From contig NZ_JAJDOP010000017.1 of assembly GCF_020595095.1 (NCBI RefSeq), positions 1-50,226 on the forward strand: 50,226 nucleotides of DNA. Direction: 5' to 3'. Source of the stretch: Microvirga rosea. Lineage in GTDB: Bacteria; Pseudomonadota; Alphaproteobacteria; Rhizobiales; Beijerinckiaceae. Shown here piece by piece: positions 40,343 through 49,331 of this stretch; the stretch's first letter is position 1; every line of letters starts with the position of its first letter. The notes below the pieces were generated by a model, which had not been told where the DNA came from, made no database searches, and saw nothing but the letters and a program-made list of their open reading frames with translations. The position numbers and the translations under genes are program-made.

Positions 40343-42069
40343 ACGTAGCCTTGAACTTTGACGTGCGGGAGAACCACCTTCTCCGCAAGCTGATGCGCCC
40401 CGCATCAGAACTCATGACACCCGATCGATTGGCGGCCATCCAGCCATCACGGGTTAGTGCTTCTCGGGCTTTAATGAATCAAGCCGTCCGGGAGCGCTGG
40501 AAGATCGAGTGCACACGCTTCGAAATCGACGACCGTGCCCGCGGAACCGCGCTGTATATAGTCGATACCGGAAACTATCGTTTCTCATTTCCGGTCTACT
40601 CGTTCGAACCGTCACCTGAAGGGCGCACCGGTCGGATCATCGGACGAGCCTGGGACATGATGGGGGCATTAATCGAAGGCGAAATCACTTCTGAGGATCT
40701 CGAGACGACCCGTCGAGAACTCCCGAAACTCTACGAGGGCCGCGCGACACCTGGTACCCTCACCTGGTGCCGTTCAAACCGGAGTGCACGGTTCTTCGAT
40801 TTCGCGCTGGACGCATTGGCCTCAGGGCGTCAGCCAGATGTCGCCCCGTTGGGCAAGACCTGCTATCTCATGCGAAACACAGGTCTTGATGGCAACGGAA
40901 CGTTCGGAACGCGCACATTCCTGACGCTTGAGGCTGACCACCCACTCCGGTGGTCACTGTCCGCGCAGATGTTATCTGCTTACATGATGCGGGTCTTTGC
41001 GGAGGACCTTCTGAATCATCTGGCGCGCCTTCGTTCCCCCCAGGCTGTTTCGATGGCTCCGGAGCTTGCTCGGTACCTCGGCGTCGGCAACGGCTCCGCC
41101 CTTGGTCTCATGCTCTTTGTCAATAACCATCCCCGGCTGATAGATCGTTGGATCTTCATCAGGGAGGAGGCTCTCGCACACGCGAAAATGCTCGTGCCGC
41201 AACCCGACGGCAACGAGGTTAACGACCTGATCGCCTTACTTCGGAAGGCGATTCGGTTCCGCCGAGAGGACCGCGTGGTCTACGAAGCCTTTACCAAGAG
41301 CGACATCGTTGCAGATAATCTGGAGATCGCGTTGCGTGAGGCGGAAGAGTTGCGCTCGCGCTACGCAAGGCGCGAAGCGGTCACCGCCCTGCCGTTTGCT
41401 GAGCTTTGTGAGACGCTGCAGGGACGGATCCATGATGAAGCCCTTGAAACGCTTCACTCCCTGCTCATCGAACTCGTCCCGGAGGTCGCCGATAGACTAG
41501 TTCAAACCTTGATCGTGGATGAAGAGCCAACACTTCGTCCCGAAATGACCGTCCGGCGCCTGCGCGACATCGTCCGGAATGATTACGCTTGGGCCTTCAA
41601 CCTGGATTTGGTGTCGGAACGTTCTCAGCGGTACGTCTGGTACAAATCACAGACAGCCGAGGAGCCGCGACGGGGGCCAAGGGAGGAAGTCGGCGACGTT
41701 GTCAACCTCGGGCTCGACTTGCCACGCCTGATCGTGCGGCTGGACGCTGATCTCAGTACGGCAGATCCTGCGATGAGCGTCGCGCGATTCCTCCTCGCAA
41801 ATCCATCACACCGCGCAATTGTGACCAGGGTCCAAGCGCTGGCGGGCCTCCCGTACCACTCCGTCCACTCCGATATTATGAGTGAGGACTTTGTGCCCGC
41901 ACATATCACGCGGCTCCTTAACGTCGGGATCCATGGGATCGATAAGGCACGCGACTTCCTAAATCGGAACCTACGCGGAGTTCTCTTCCACGGCGCTCCG
42001 ACCGCACACGATCTCGCTAACGGTGACGGGGACACGCAATGGTTTTACCCTGCGGAGCCAGCAATATGA
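40339..42069 (+). CDS. Hypothetical protein (576 aa) of the IclR/dipeptidase/ABC cluster
   Basis: I do not recognise this protein. It is cytosolic-looking, rich in charged residues, with no signal peptide, membrane helix or obvious nucleotide-binding motif. Notable segments are YIVDTGNYRFSFPVYSFEPS, RIIGRAWDMMGALIEGE, NTGLDGNGTFGTRTFLTLEA, RRLRDIVRNDYAWAFNLDLV and RNLRGVLFHGAPTAHDLANG. The balanced composition and tight overlaps with both neighbours (4 bp each) show a real gene. Its position between the regulator and the hydrolase suggests an enzyme or scaffold acting on the imported substrate. Confidence 0.72.
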   Translation: MNVALNFDVRENHLLRKLMRPASELMTPDRLAAIQPSRVSASRALMNQAVRERWKIECTRFEIDDRARGTALYIVDTGNYRFSFPVYSFEPSPEGRTGRIIGRAWDMMGALIEGEITSEDLETTRRELPKLYEGRATPGTLTWCRSNRSARFFDFALDALASGRQPDVAPLGKTCYLMRNTGLDGNGTFGTRTFLTLEADHPLRWSLSAQMLSAYMMRVFAEDLLNHLARLRSPQAVSMAPELARYLGVGNGSALGLMLFVNNHPRLIDRWIFIREEALAHAKMLVPQPDGNEVNDLIALLRKAIRFRREDRVVYEAFTKSDIVADNLEIALREAEELRSRYARREAVTALPFAELCETLQGRIHDEALETLHSLLIELVPEVADRLVQTLIVDEEPTLRPEMTVRRLRDIVRNDYAWAFNLDLVSERSQRYVWYKSQTAEEPRRGPREEVGDVVNLGLDLPRLIVRLDADLSTADPAMSVARFLLANPSHRAIVTRVQALAGLPYHSVHSDIMSEDFVPAHITRLLNVGIHGIDKARDFLNRNLRGVLFHGAPTAHDLANGDGDTQWFYPAEPAI

Positions 42070-42794
42070 GCAGCGAATTCGGATCCGATCACAATCTTCG
42101 TGTGAGCCTCCGGGAGTGCCGGATGGTCTTGGAACGGCTCATGCATGTTGCGAAGCTTGACCTTGGCCAAGTTGCGTCGACGCGAGACAGCGCTCTTTAC
42201 TCGGCGATGCTGGGCCTCGGAGGCTTCGCCAGCCTCCGTAAGAACATTCAACTGCTCCGAGCCTCGGAACAGTGGCAGGTAACGCTGGACCACGATGCTC
42301 AGCCCATGCGGCTCGACTGTGCAGGGCAACATGCATGGGTCATCGCGCCGCTTCTATCAGACCTATTGGTGGATGATGTCCGCTGTGGCGGGACTGGTGA
42401 GATAAGCATATCGGGCATGGTTGCACCCGGCGAGGTTCGCGTCGTTGAGCCTTTTCTGCAGGCGCAGGGTTTCACGGCAGAGGTCTCGTGGGACAGCGTT
42501 CGTGAAGTTGCCAGAGTTTCCGTACGACCGATGCCAATAGGGCTCTCCCGAGATCCCCTCGATCCGGTCCGTCGAGAAGGACTAGTGGTGCCGGCGGCGA
42601 CTTGGTGGGACCTGTTCCGGCTATCGAGCGAGGCACTAGCGCCCGATTCGTTTGAATCGCGAAGGCACGCCGGCGCCATCATTGTCGAGGCTGATGGCCG
42701 GGTCATTGGCCGTCAGGACGAAGATGACACAGACCTTTCTCTGCTCGCGAGGCAGCTGAAAGGGTCAGTCCAAGATGCTTCACTCGACCAGTAG
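42066..42794 (+). CDS. Probable DUF3726 family protein (242 aa)
   Basis: ATG 42066 overlaps the previous stop (ATGA), giving a 242-residue product. The N-terminal helix LRVSLRECRMVLERLMHVAK, the glycine-rich turn AMLGLGGFASLRKN and the C-terminal pattern WWDLFRLSSEALAPDSFESR, then HAGAIIVEADGR, resemble the DUF3726 family as I remember it. No catalytic role is established for that family. It ends 13 bp before the dipeptidase start. The assignment is tentative. Confidence 0.5.
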   Translation: MSSEFGSDHNLRVSLRECRMVLERLMHVAKLDLGQVASTRDSALYSAMLGLGGFASLRKNIQLLRASEQWQVTLDHDAQPMRLDCAGQHAWVIAPLLSDLLVDDVRCGGTGEISISGMVAPGEVRVVEPFLQAQGFTAEVSWDSVREVARVSVRPMPIGLSRDPLDPVRREGLVVPAATWWDLFRLSSEALAPDSFESRRHAGAIIVEADGRVIGRQDEDDTDLSLLARQLKGSVQDASLDQ

Positions 42795-42807
42795 GTGGAC
42801 AAACGAA

Positions 42808-43773
42808 ATGCTCATAGACGGCCTCCAATGCGGACACTTCACCCGTGATGTTTTCATTGATCTAAAAAAGGGCGGGTTCACCTGCGTGACCCCAACGCTT
42901 GGCTTCTGGGAAGGCGCCATCGAGTCTTTGGACGCTATTACCCAGTGGCGTGAGCTCGAGCGCTCGTCGTCGGACCTCATACTAATCGCGAAAAATGTCG
43001 CGGATATTCAGAGAGCCCACGAGACTGGACGGGTTGCTGTCCTACTCGGGTTTCAAAACACCAACCTCTTTGAGGATCGGATCGCCTTTGTGGAGTTGTT
43101 CGCCGACCTCGGCGTTCGGGTGGTCCAGCTAACCTACAACAATCAAAACGAGCTCGGTGGAAGCTGTTACGAGGAGAACGATAGCGGCCTTGCTCGGTTT
43201 GGGCGAGAAGTTGTTCGCGAAATGAATCGGACTGGCATTCTTATCGACCTCTCCCACGTGGGAGACCGGACTACTCTTGATGTCATCCGTTTCTCGGAAC
43301 GACCAGTGGCGATCACTCACGCAAATGCCGCGAGCATCTTTCCCCATAAGCGCAACAAAAGTGACGCCGTTCTGAGAGCTCTGAAGGATAACGGCGGAGT
43401 TATCGGCTGTGCAACCTACCGCAACATCACTCCCGAGGAGGCATGCGCCTCAGTCAAGGGGTGGTGTGAGATGGTTGCCCGCACGGTCGATATCGCGGGG
43501 ATAGACCACGTCGCCATCGGAACCGATGAAGGTCACAATACCACACAAGCTGACCTCGACTGGATGCGGAAAGGTCGCTGGACCCGCAGGGTCCAATACG
43601 GTGCTGGCTCAGAGGCCCGACCTGGCAAGGTAGCAAAGCCACAGTGGCTTTCCTCCCCAGGTGAACTCGGCGTCCTTCACGACGGACTTGCAGCAGTCGG
43701 CTTTCACGCTGAAGAAGTTCAAAAAATCACGTCAGGGAATTGGATGCGCGTCTACAGCTCGGTATTCGGCTGA
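42808..43773 (+). CDS. Membrane dipeptidase (M19/renal dipeptidase family) homologue
   Basis: The product of about 321 residues has the TIM-barrel sequence course of M19 dipeptidases: VAVLLGFQNTNLFEDRIAFV, VVQLTYNNQNELGGSCYEEN, GILIDLSHVGDRTTLDVIRF, RPVAITHANAASIFPHKRN and the end ITSGNWMRVYSSVFG. His in LSHVGD and in THANA matches metal ligands. The usual N-terminal His-x-Asp is replaced by IDGLQCGHF. ATG 42808 has AGGTGG upstream; ATG 42775 has none. It probably hydrolyses an imported peptide-like, amide or lactam substrate in the cytoplasm, since no signal peptide is present. Confidence 0.8.
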   Translation: MLIDGLQCGHFTRDVFIDLKKGGFTCVTPTLGFWEGAIESLDAITQWRELERSSSDLILIAKNVADIQRAHETGRVAVLLGFQNTNLFEDRIAFVELFADLGVRVVQLTYNNQNELGGSCYEENDSGLARFGREVVREMNRTGILIDLSHVGDRTTLDVIRFSERPVAITHANAASIFPHKRNKSDAVLRALKDNGGVIGCATYRNITPEEACASVKGWCEMVARTVDIAGIDHVAIGTDEGHNTTQADLDWMRKGRWTRRVQYGAGSEARPGKVAKPQWLSSPGELGVLHDGLAAVGFHAEEVQKITSGNWMRVYSSVFG

Positions 43774-43827
43774 CGCCGATCACGCTCAGTGGCGACGAAT
43801 TTCAAACAATAACCAGGGAGGATACCA

Positions 43828-44898
43828 GTGAAGATCGGCAAGACAGCCAACAGAATTGACGGGATCTCTCGCAGAACCGTGCTGACAGCCGGAGCAGGCG
43901 CGCTTCTGGCCATACCCTTCATCAAGCGCGCAGAGGCCACCGAGAAGGTCCTGTACGTCAACACATGGGGTGGCCTGTGGGACGAAGTTGCGCGTGACGT
44001 TTGGTTCAAGCCATTCACAAAGGAAACCGGCATTGAGATCAAAACCGTCTCCCCGGTATCGTTTGCAAAGCTAGCGGCACAGGCACGCACCGGGGTTTAC
44101 GAATTTGATGTCACGACTCTCGGTGTGGCCGAGCTTGGTCGGGCTCACGCTGCGAAGATCATTGAACCCATCGAAGGCAGCGCTATCGATCGTTCGGCTC
44201 TTTGGGATGGCGCAGTGATTATGAATGGCGTGAAGTCTCATGCCTTCTCCAATGCCATCGTGTACCGAAAGGATCATTTCCCGAATGGTGGACCGCAAAA
44301 CTGGCGGGACTTCTGGGATGTTCAAAAGTTCAACGGCTCCCGGTCGCTCCAACGCTACGCTGCCCGGACCCTTGCCTTCGCCCTCCTTGCTGACGGAGTC
44401 GCACCGGAGCAACTTTTCCCGTACGACCTTGACCGAGGGTTCGCGGCCTTGGACAGGCTCAAGCCTCATCTTCGGGTCCTGTGGACTCAAGGCCCCCAAT
44501 CGGCCCAGCTGGTTCGAGACGGGGAAGTCGAAATGATCGGAATGTGGACCGGACAGGCCGGGAAACTGGTTGAAGCAAATGTGCCTGTCGAAATTGTCTG
44601 GAACCAAGCGCTTCTGGATCAGGCGTTCTGGGTCGTGGCTAAGGGGACGCCGCGAGCCGAAAACGCTTGGCGCTTCATTCAATCGGCCGTCAAGGCGGAA
44701 CGGCTGGCAGAATTCTGCTTGCGGGATAAGAATGGCCCGCTCAACCCAAAGGCGTTTGACTTCATTTCCCCCGAACAAGCGAAGTTGATGCCGACCTATC
44801 CGGAGAATTTCAAGCAGGCAATCATCCTCGATCCAGAGAAGATCGCTCCGCAATTGGATGAACTCAACCAGCGCTTCGACCGCTGGATCTCAAGTTAA
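43828..44898 (+). CDS. ABC transporter substrate-binding protein (PotD/spermidine-putrescine type)
   Basis: GTG 43828 follows AGGGAGG. A twin-arginine signal is visible (GISRRTVLTAGAGALLAIPF with cleavage near RAEA), so the protein is probably Tat-exported and folded before transport. The mature part, beginning KVLYVNTWGGLWDEVARDVW, then FTKETGIEIKTVSP and WGDLD-region equivalents such as NAIVYRKDHFPNGGPQNWRD, fits the extracellular solute-binding family of polyamine-type importers. It is the capture protein for the three following genes. Confidence 0.88.
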   Translation: MKIGKTANRIDGISRRTVLTAGAGALLAIPFIKRAEATEKVLYVNTWGGLWDEVARDVWFKPFTKETGIEIKTVSPVSFAKLAAQARTGVYEFDVTTLGVAELGRAHAAKIIEPIEGSAIDRSALWDGAVIMNGVKSHAFSNAIVYRKDHFPNGGPQNWRDFWDVQKFNGSRSLQRYAARTLAFALLADGVAPEQLFPYDLDRGFAALDRLKPHLRVLWTQGPQSAQLVRDGEVEMIGMWTGQAGKLVEANVPVEIVWNQALLDQAFWVVAKGTPRAENAWRFIQSAVKAERLAEFCLRDKNGPLNPKAFDFISPEQAKLMPTYPENFKQAIILDPEKIAPQLDELNQRFDRWISS

Positions 44899-44922
44899 CG
44901 GTAGAGACTGCCCGGGAAGCGA

Positions 44923-45771
44923 ATGACGATGTCCAGGAAACCGAGGATTAAAACTGGGCCTATCTTGTTGGGACTGCCGGCAGGCCTGTTTCTGTTAGCC
45001 TTTTTCTTAGTTCCTCTTGGGTATGTTACCGTCCTAAGCTTCAGTGATCCTTCATGGGGAATAGCGAACTATCGCGAGTTGTTTAACTCGCGGTTGTTCC
45101 TGATGACCCTCGGCAATACGTTTTGGATGGCCGCGGTCGTGACCGGTCTAAGCCTGTTGCTCGCGTATCCGCTGGCTTATGTGGCTGCGACATCGAAAGG
45201 AACGTTAGGAAAGACGATCCTCATGATTGTCGCGCTCAGTTTCTGGACCAGTTATCTCGTCCGGACCTATGCGTGGATGGTGATCCTCGGAGTACAGGGC
45301 CCGATTCCTGCGCTCGTTGCGCTCTTCGGCCACTCTCCGCCACCTCGTCTCCTCTTTACGAGCTTTGCGGCAACCCTCGGAATGACACACGGGCTCATCC
45401 CGTTCATGACGATGGCGCTTTTCGCGGTGATGAAGCGGATCGACCCAAAGCTCATGGACGCCGCAGGCAGCCTGGGTGCAAGGCCATGGCGCGTCTTTTG
45501 GCACATCTATCTTCCATTGAGTGCGCCCGGCATCATCAATGGGATCACACTCGTGTTCATCACCTGCCTTGGGTTCTACGTAATGCCTGTTCTCCTGGGT
45601 AGCCCTCGCGAACAGACGATCGCTGGTCTCATCGGCGATCGAATGGAGCAAATTCTCGATTTCGGCGGGGCCGCAGCGATGTCACTTGTCCTCCTTGCCG
45701 CCTCCCTTGGTCTCTTCAGTGTCTATAGCCGCTATTTCGGCATGGACCGTCTTTGGGGAGGCCGGATATGA
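44923..45771 (+). CDS. ABC transporter permease (PotB-like)
   Basis: The 282-residue protein has six predicted membrane segments and the EAA loop LMDAAGSLGARPWRVFWHIY typical of polyamine/opine-type permeases. FLVPLGYVTVLSFSDPSWGI near the N-terminus is also typical. It overlaps the second permease gene by 4 bp (ATGA). Confidence 0.9.
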   Translation: MTMSRKPRIKTGPILLGLPAGLFLLAFFLVPLGYVTVLSFSDPSWGIANYRELFNSRLFLMTLGNTFWMAAVVTGLSLLLAYPLAYVAATSKGTLGKTILMIVALSFWTSYLVRTYAWMVILGVQGPIPALVALFGHSPPPRLLFTSFAATLGMTHGLIPFMTMALFAVMKRIDPKLMDAAGSLGARPWRVFWHIYLPLSAPGIINGITLVFITCLGFYVMPVLLGSPREQTIAGLIGDRMEQILDFGGAAAMSLVLLAASLGLFSVYSRYFGMDRLWGGRI

Positions 45772-46565
45772 CTCTGGTCCGCCTCGGCGCAATCGCGATT
45801 ACCATATTTCTGGCGGCGCCCCTCCTGGTTGTGGTGCCGATGTCATTCAGCACCGCACCATCGCTTCAATTCCCGCCACCTGGTCTTTGGGTGGGATTCT
45901 ACGCGAAGTTCTTTGCGGACCCCAACTGGACCGGACCGCTGGTCAATAGCATCATCATTGGGATTGCGACGGCCGTCCTGACCATGGCGGTTGCGGTTCC
46001 TGCCTCATTCGCTCTCGTTCGCCATCGGTTCCCGGGTCGGAGCGCCTTTAACCTTCTCCTGATGACCCCGCTCATTGTGCCTCATATCGTGATGGCTCTC
46101 GGATACTATGTCTATTTTGGAGAACTGCGTCTCCTTCAGAGCTATCTCGGCGTCGTTCTCGCTCATACGTGTTTCTCGATCCCTGTTGCAATGCTGATCA
46201 TCACGGCGGCGCTCAAAGGGTTTGATCTGTCGCTGGAACGCGCCGCAATGAGCCTCGGTGCCCGCCCTCTGACGGTCTTCCGACTGGTCACGATGCCAAT
46301 CCTCGCGCCGGCCTTCGTCATCGCCGGGTTGTTTGCCTTCGTCCATTCATTCGACGAGACTGTGGTCTCGCTCTTTATCTCCGGACGTGACGTCGCGACC
46401 CTCCCGCGTCAGATGTTCAATAGCTTTAGGATGGAAGCCGATCCGGTGATCTCGGTAGCCTCATCCTTGCTGTTTGCGGCAGCTCTCGCCGGCGTTCTGG
46501 TCCCAGCCGCGGTACGGTCTGTTCGCCGTACTCTGGACCGGCGGAACTCTCCACTTGCTTCCTGA
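45768..46565 (+). CDS. ABC transporter permease (PotC-like)
   Basis: This 265-residue protein (ATG 45768) has six predicted membrane segments and the EAA loop LERAAMSLGARPLTVFRLVT. PMSFSTAPSLQFPPPGLWVG and HSFDETVVSLFISGRDVATL are typical for PotC-like permeases. It pairs with the preceding permease in the channel. Confidence 0.9.
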   Translation: MTLVRLGAIAITIFLAAPLLVVVPMSFSTAPSLQFPPPGLWVGFYAKFFADPNWTGPLVNSIIIGIATAVLTMAVAVPASFALVRHRFPGRSAFNLLLMTPLIVPHIVMALGYYVYFGELRLLQSYLGVVLAHTCFSIPVAMLIITAALKGFDLSLERAAMSLGARPLTVFRLVTMPILAPAFVIAGLFAFVHSFDETVVSLFISGRDVATLPRQMFNSFRMEADPVISVASSLLFAAALAGVLVPAAVRSVRRTLDRRNSPLAS

Positions 46566-46589
46566 ATACCGACCAGAGGCTCCGATATC

Positions 46590-47663
46590 ATGCCTGCTCG
46601 CTCCCTTTCCCTAAGAAACCTCGTGAAGCACTACGGTGCACTCCAGCGGGCCGTAGACGATGTCTCGCTCGACGTCGCTCCTGGAGAGTTCATCACATTC
46701 CTCGGTCCGTCGGGATCTGGAAAGACGACGACGTTAATGATGATCGCTGGCTTCCAAGAGCCCTCGGGAGGCTCGATCAACGTCGATGGGAGGGCGATCG
46801 GGCATGTCCCACCCTACGAGCGCAACATCGGCGTCGTGTTCCAAAACTATGCTCTATTTCCTCACATGAGCGTGGCCAACAATGTAGCATTTCCGCTCAA
46901 GATGCGAGGTGAGGCCAAGAAGGAGAGGCAGGTAAAATCATTGGAGGCCCTGGCGAGAGTTGGGTTAGGCGGCTTCGGTGATCGTTACCCTGGTGAGTTG
47001 TCCGGCGGCCAGCAGCAGCGTGTGGCGCTCGCCCGCGCCCTGGTCTTTCAACCCGATCTGATCCTCCTGGACGAGCCACTCGGTGCGTTGGACAAAAACC
47101 TTCGAGAGCACATGCAAATCGAGCTCAAGCGGATCCATCGTGAGGTGGGTGTGACGATGATCTATGTCACGCATGACCAGACCGAAGCTATGACGATGTC
47201 GGACCGAATTGCAGTCTTCAACTCTGGCAAAATTGAGCAGGTAGGTACTCCGCTGGAGGTTTATTTTAGGCCCAGGACAAGGTTTGCCGCTTCCTTTGTC
47301 GGAGACAGCAACCTGATTGATGCCGAATTCGCCAAGGACGACCGAACCGTACGAGTGCCTGGCTTCGGAGAGTTCACGGTTAATCCTGGACATTCCAAAC
47401 GCGGCGACAGGGTCAATCTTCTCATCCGCCCCGAGATGATCCGTCTGCGCCCTGGAAAGAGCCAAAATCCAAGCACAAACGCCTGCGATGTTACGGTCGA
47501 GTCGATCGTCAATTATGGCGACAACCTCCTAGTGATTGGAAGGGCAGGGGAGCGGAGCCTTCGGATCCGAGTTCCTAGCCTAGACGGGAAATCGCTGCGG
47601 GAGGGGATGCCCTGTGTTGCCGAATGGGACCAAGATAGTATCCACGTTATGGCCGAACGCTGA
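46590..47663 (+). CDS. ABC transporter ATP-binding protein (PotA-like)
   Basis: The 357-residue ATPase shows Walker A GPSGSGKTT, Q-loop FQNYALFPHMSV, signature LSGGQQQRVALARAL, Walker B LILLDEPLGALDKN and switch YVTHDQTEAM. A C-terminal TOBE regulatory domain (from about residue 240, containing LLIRPEMIRL) follows. This is the full spermidine/putrescine or Fe/opine-type architecture. It is the last gene of the cluster, 24 bp after the permease. Confidence 0.93.
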   Translation: MPARSLSLRNLVKHYGALQRAVDDVSLDVAPGEFITFLGPSGSGKTTTLMMIAGFQEPSGGSINVDGRAIGHVPPYERNIGVVFQNYALFPHMSVANNVAFPLKMRGEAKKERQVKSLEALARVGLGGFGDRYPGELSGGQQQRVALARALVFQPDLILLDEPLGALDKNLREHMQIELKRIHREVGVTMIYVTHDQTEAMTMSDRIAVFNSGKIEQVGTPLEVYFRPRTRFAASFVGDSNLIDAEFAKDDRTVRVPGFGEFTVNPGHSKRGDRVNLLIRPEMIRLRPGKSQNPSTNACDVTVESIVNYGDNLLVIGRAGERSLRIRVPSLDGKSLREGMPCVAEWDQDSIHVMAER

Positions 47664-47702
47664 CGCAGAGCAAATTGCGGATAGGCGGCTACCTTATCGT
47701 GC

Positions 47703-47720
47703 AAGGGGCATAAGCCCTTT
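47703..47720 (+). terminator. Weak hairpin after the ABC operon
   Basis: AAGGG (47703-47707) pairs with CCCTT (47715-47719) and is followed by a T-rich CTTTCTTC. The stem is only 5 bp, so termination is uncertain; the IS6-type end begins immediately after at 47725. Confidence 0.35.
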
Positions 47721-47724
47721 CTTC

Positions 47725-48537
47725 GGTACTGTTGCGTTAACCTTGGCGGTATAGGGAGGGGCGGTTCGTCGAGGGGCCGCTCTGTTGGATCTGTTCAAGC
47801 GCCGTCGCTTCCTAGTTGAGATCATCCTGCTGTGCGTGCGGTGGTACTGCAAATACGGCATCAGCTATCGCGATCTGGCCGAGATGATGCAAGAGCGGGG
47901 CACCAATGTGAACCCATCCACGATCTTCCGCTGGGTTCAGCGCTACGCGCCGGAGATCGAGAGGCGGGTGCGCCAATACCAGGGACATCGTTCAGGTTCA
48001 TGGCGGGTGGATGAGACCTATGTACGGGTTGGCGGACAGTGGCGGTACTTGTTTCGAGCGGTCGATAAACACGGTCGGCTGATTGCCTCCATGCTCTCCG
48101 ATCGGCGTAATGCTGGAGCGGCCTATCGCTTCCTGCGTAAAGCTCTGCGGGCGGTGAGAGACTATCCTCCCTCATCCATCACGACCGACAAACTGGCTTC
48201 ATATTCCAAGGCAATCCTGCGCTTTCAGGACGAAGGGCTGCTGCCGAAAGATGTAGAACACCGCACCTCGAAATATATGAATAACATCATTGAAGCTGAC
48301 CATGGCGCGCTCAAGCGCGTGATCCGTCCGACTCGCGGCTTCCAAACAATGAAAACCGCCGCCAGGACCCTGACAGGTTTTGAAATCATGGGCATGATCC
48401 GCCGCGGCCACTGCATCCAGCGGAAACGTCGAGCGACAGGCGAAATCTGTCTCGTCAATAAGCTTTTTGGTCTTGCTGCCTGAGCGGCCCGTTGAATCGG
48501 GTTCGTTCTGCTTGGTCCAAGTTGTTGCAACAGTGCC
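47725..48537 (+). mobile_element. IS6-family insertion sequence (about 813 bp)
   Basis: The ends are GGTACTGTTGCGTTAACC at 47725 and, inverted, GGCACTGTTGCAACAACTT ending at 48537, close to the well-known IS6-type ends. The 8-bp flanks (CTTTCTTC and TCCAAGCG) are not identical, so the present arrangement is not a simple insertion and may result from cointegrate-type adjacent deletion. The right end cuts an unknown minus-strand gene. Confidence 0.85.
47785..48483 (+). CDS. IS6-family transposase
   Basis: The 232-residue DDE transposase starts at TTG 47785. It has FLVEIILLCVRWYCKYGISY, RDLAEMMQERG and a helix-turn-helix NPSTIFRWVQRYAPEIE. Catalytic residues lie in WRVDETYVRV, SITTDKLASY and NNIIEADHGALKRVIRPTRG. 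Length and order are normal for IS6, so the copy may be active. Confidence 0.92.
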   Translation: MDLFKRRRFLVEIILLCVRWYCKYGISYRDLAEMMQERGTNVNPSTIFRWVQRYAPEIERRVRQYQGHRSGSWRVDETYVRVGGQWRYLFRAVDKHGRLIASMLSDRRNAGAAYRFLRKALRAVRDYPPSSITTDKLASYSKAILRFQDEGLLPKDVEHRTSKYMNNIIEADHGALKRVIRPTRGFQTMKTAARTLTGFEIMGMIRRGHCIQRKRRATGEICLVNKLFGLAA

Positions 48538-48750
48538 TCCAAGCGTCAATGCCAGTTTCGGCAATGACCAGAATTCTTTTCCAGCGCCGCCGTCGCGGAC
48601 GAATGTGAAGGCGTCGGCAAAGCCCAGGGCCTCCAAGATCGTCTGGGCCGTTCCTTGCGTCGAGGTGAGTTTGTGACCGACACCGGCGAACAGCGAGCGG
48701 TCTCCCACAGTGCGCTCACAGATGACATTGAGGGCATAAGTGTAAGACAT
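48538..48750 (-). pseudogene. Unknown gene truncated by the IS6 element
   Basis: The frame starts at ATG 48750 (MSYTYALNVICERTVGDRSL), continues LFAGVGHKLTSTQGTAQ, ILEALGFADAFTFVRDGGAG and KEFWSLPKLALTLGG, then runs into the IS end at 48537. About 71 native residues remain. The family is not recognised. The 3' part is not seen on the other side of the IS, which fits a deletion next to it. Confidence 0.5.
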
Positions 48751-48852
48751 TCGACATGTCTTTTTTGGGTTTCTCGGATCATTGGTTCGTGAGGATGATC
48801 GGACCACGACGTTCGGAATCGGACGGTTCGGGTTTGATGACCAGCACAACGA

Positions 48853-48874
48853 AAAACCCGCCGTAGCGGGTTTT
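48853..48874. terminator. Hairpin AAAACCCGC-CGTA-GCGGGTTTT
   Basis: A perfect 9-bp stem with a 4-base loop and A/T-rich flanks on both sides can act as a terminator in either direction. A similar but imperfect CACAACAAAAAACCC...GGGTTTGG structure occurs near 49226-49255. No intact gene directly upstream explains it, which suggests lost neighbours. Confidence 0.6.
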
Positions 48875-48972
48875 GGGGGTAGAGCGGTTGGCAACGTCAT
48901 CGGCTGAGCGGTTCACCTGCGAAAACCCCAACGATCTAGATACCGTCGAAGCCGTCCCCGTCCTCGCAGGTC

Positions 48973-49182
48973 TCAATCAAGGTTGTAAATCTCGGCGGCA
49001 TTGCCGAGGACCGTGTGAACAGCGGCCTCTTTGGACGTTTCGTTGAGCGCGATGCAGTGAACCGCCTCAGATGCTGACTTCCGAGCGGCTTCGCGCACGA
49101 AGTCGTCGAAGCCATAGATGACGGTCTAGGTCTTGAAGGGGGGATGTCGGTAGTTGGGCAATGGTTGCGTCCACAGAGACAT
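48973..49182 (-). pseudogene. Decayed ORF, possibly an amidohydrolase C-terminus
   Basis: From ATG 49182 (GGAGG just before it) the frame reads MSLWTQPLPNYRHPPFKT, then an in-frame TAG at 49126-49128. It continues TVIYGFDDFVREAARKSASE, AVHCIALNETSKEAAVHTVL and GNAAEIYNLD to TGA 48973-48975. The final GNAAEIYNLD resembles the end of amidohydrolase-superfamily enzymes. This is a weak call based on a short motif. Confidence 0.3.
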
Positions 49183-49331
49183 TCTCCTCCAGGTTTAACT
49201 GATGGTTGGGTCATCAAACAGCGGGCACAACAAAAAACCCCAGAGTGGCGGGTTTGGCCTACTGTCGTGGGGTGCGTCCGTTCCTCAGGAGATGCGAAGC
49301 CGGGGCACGGCGAAGAACGTGAGGTAAAGGC

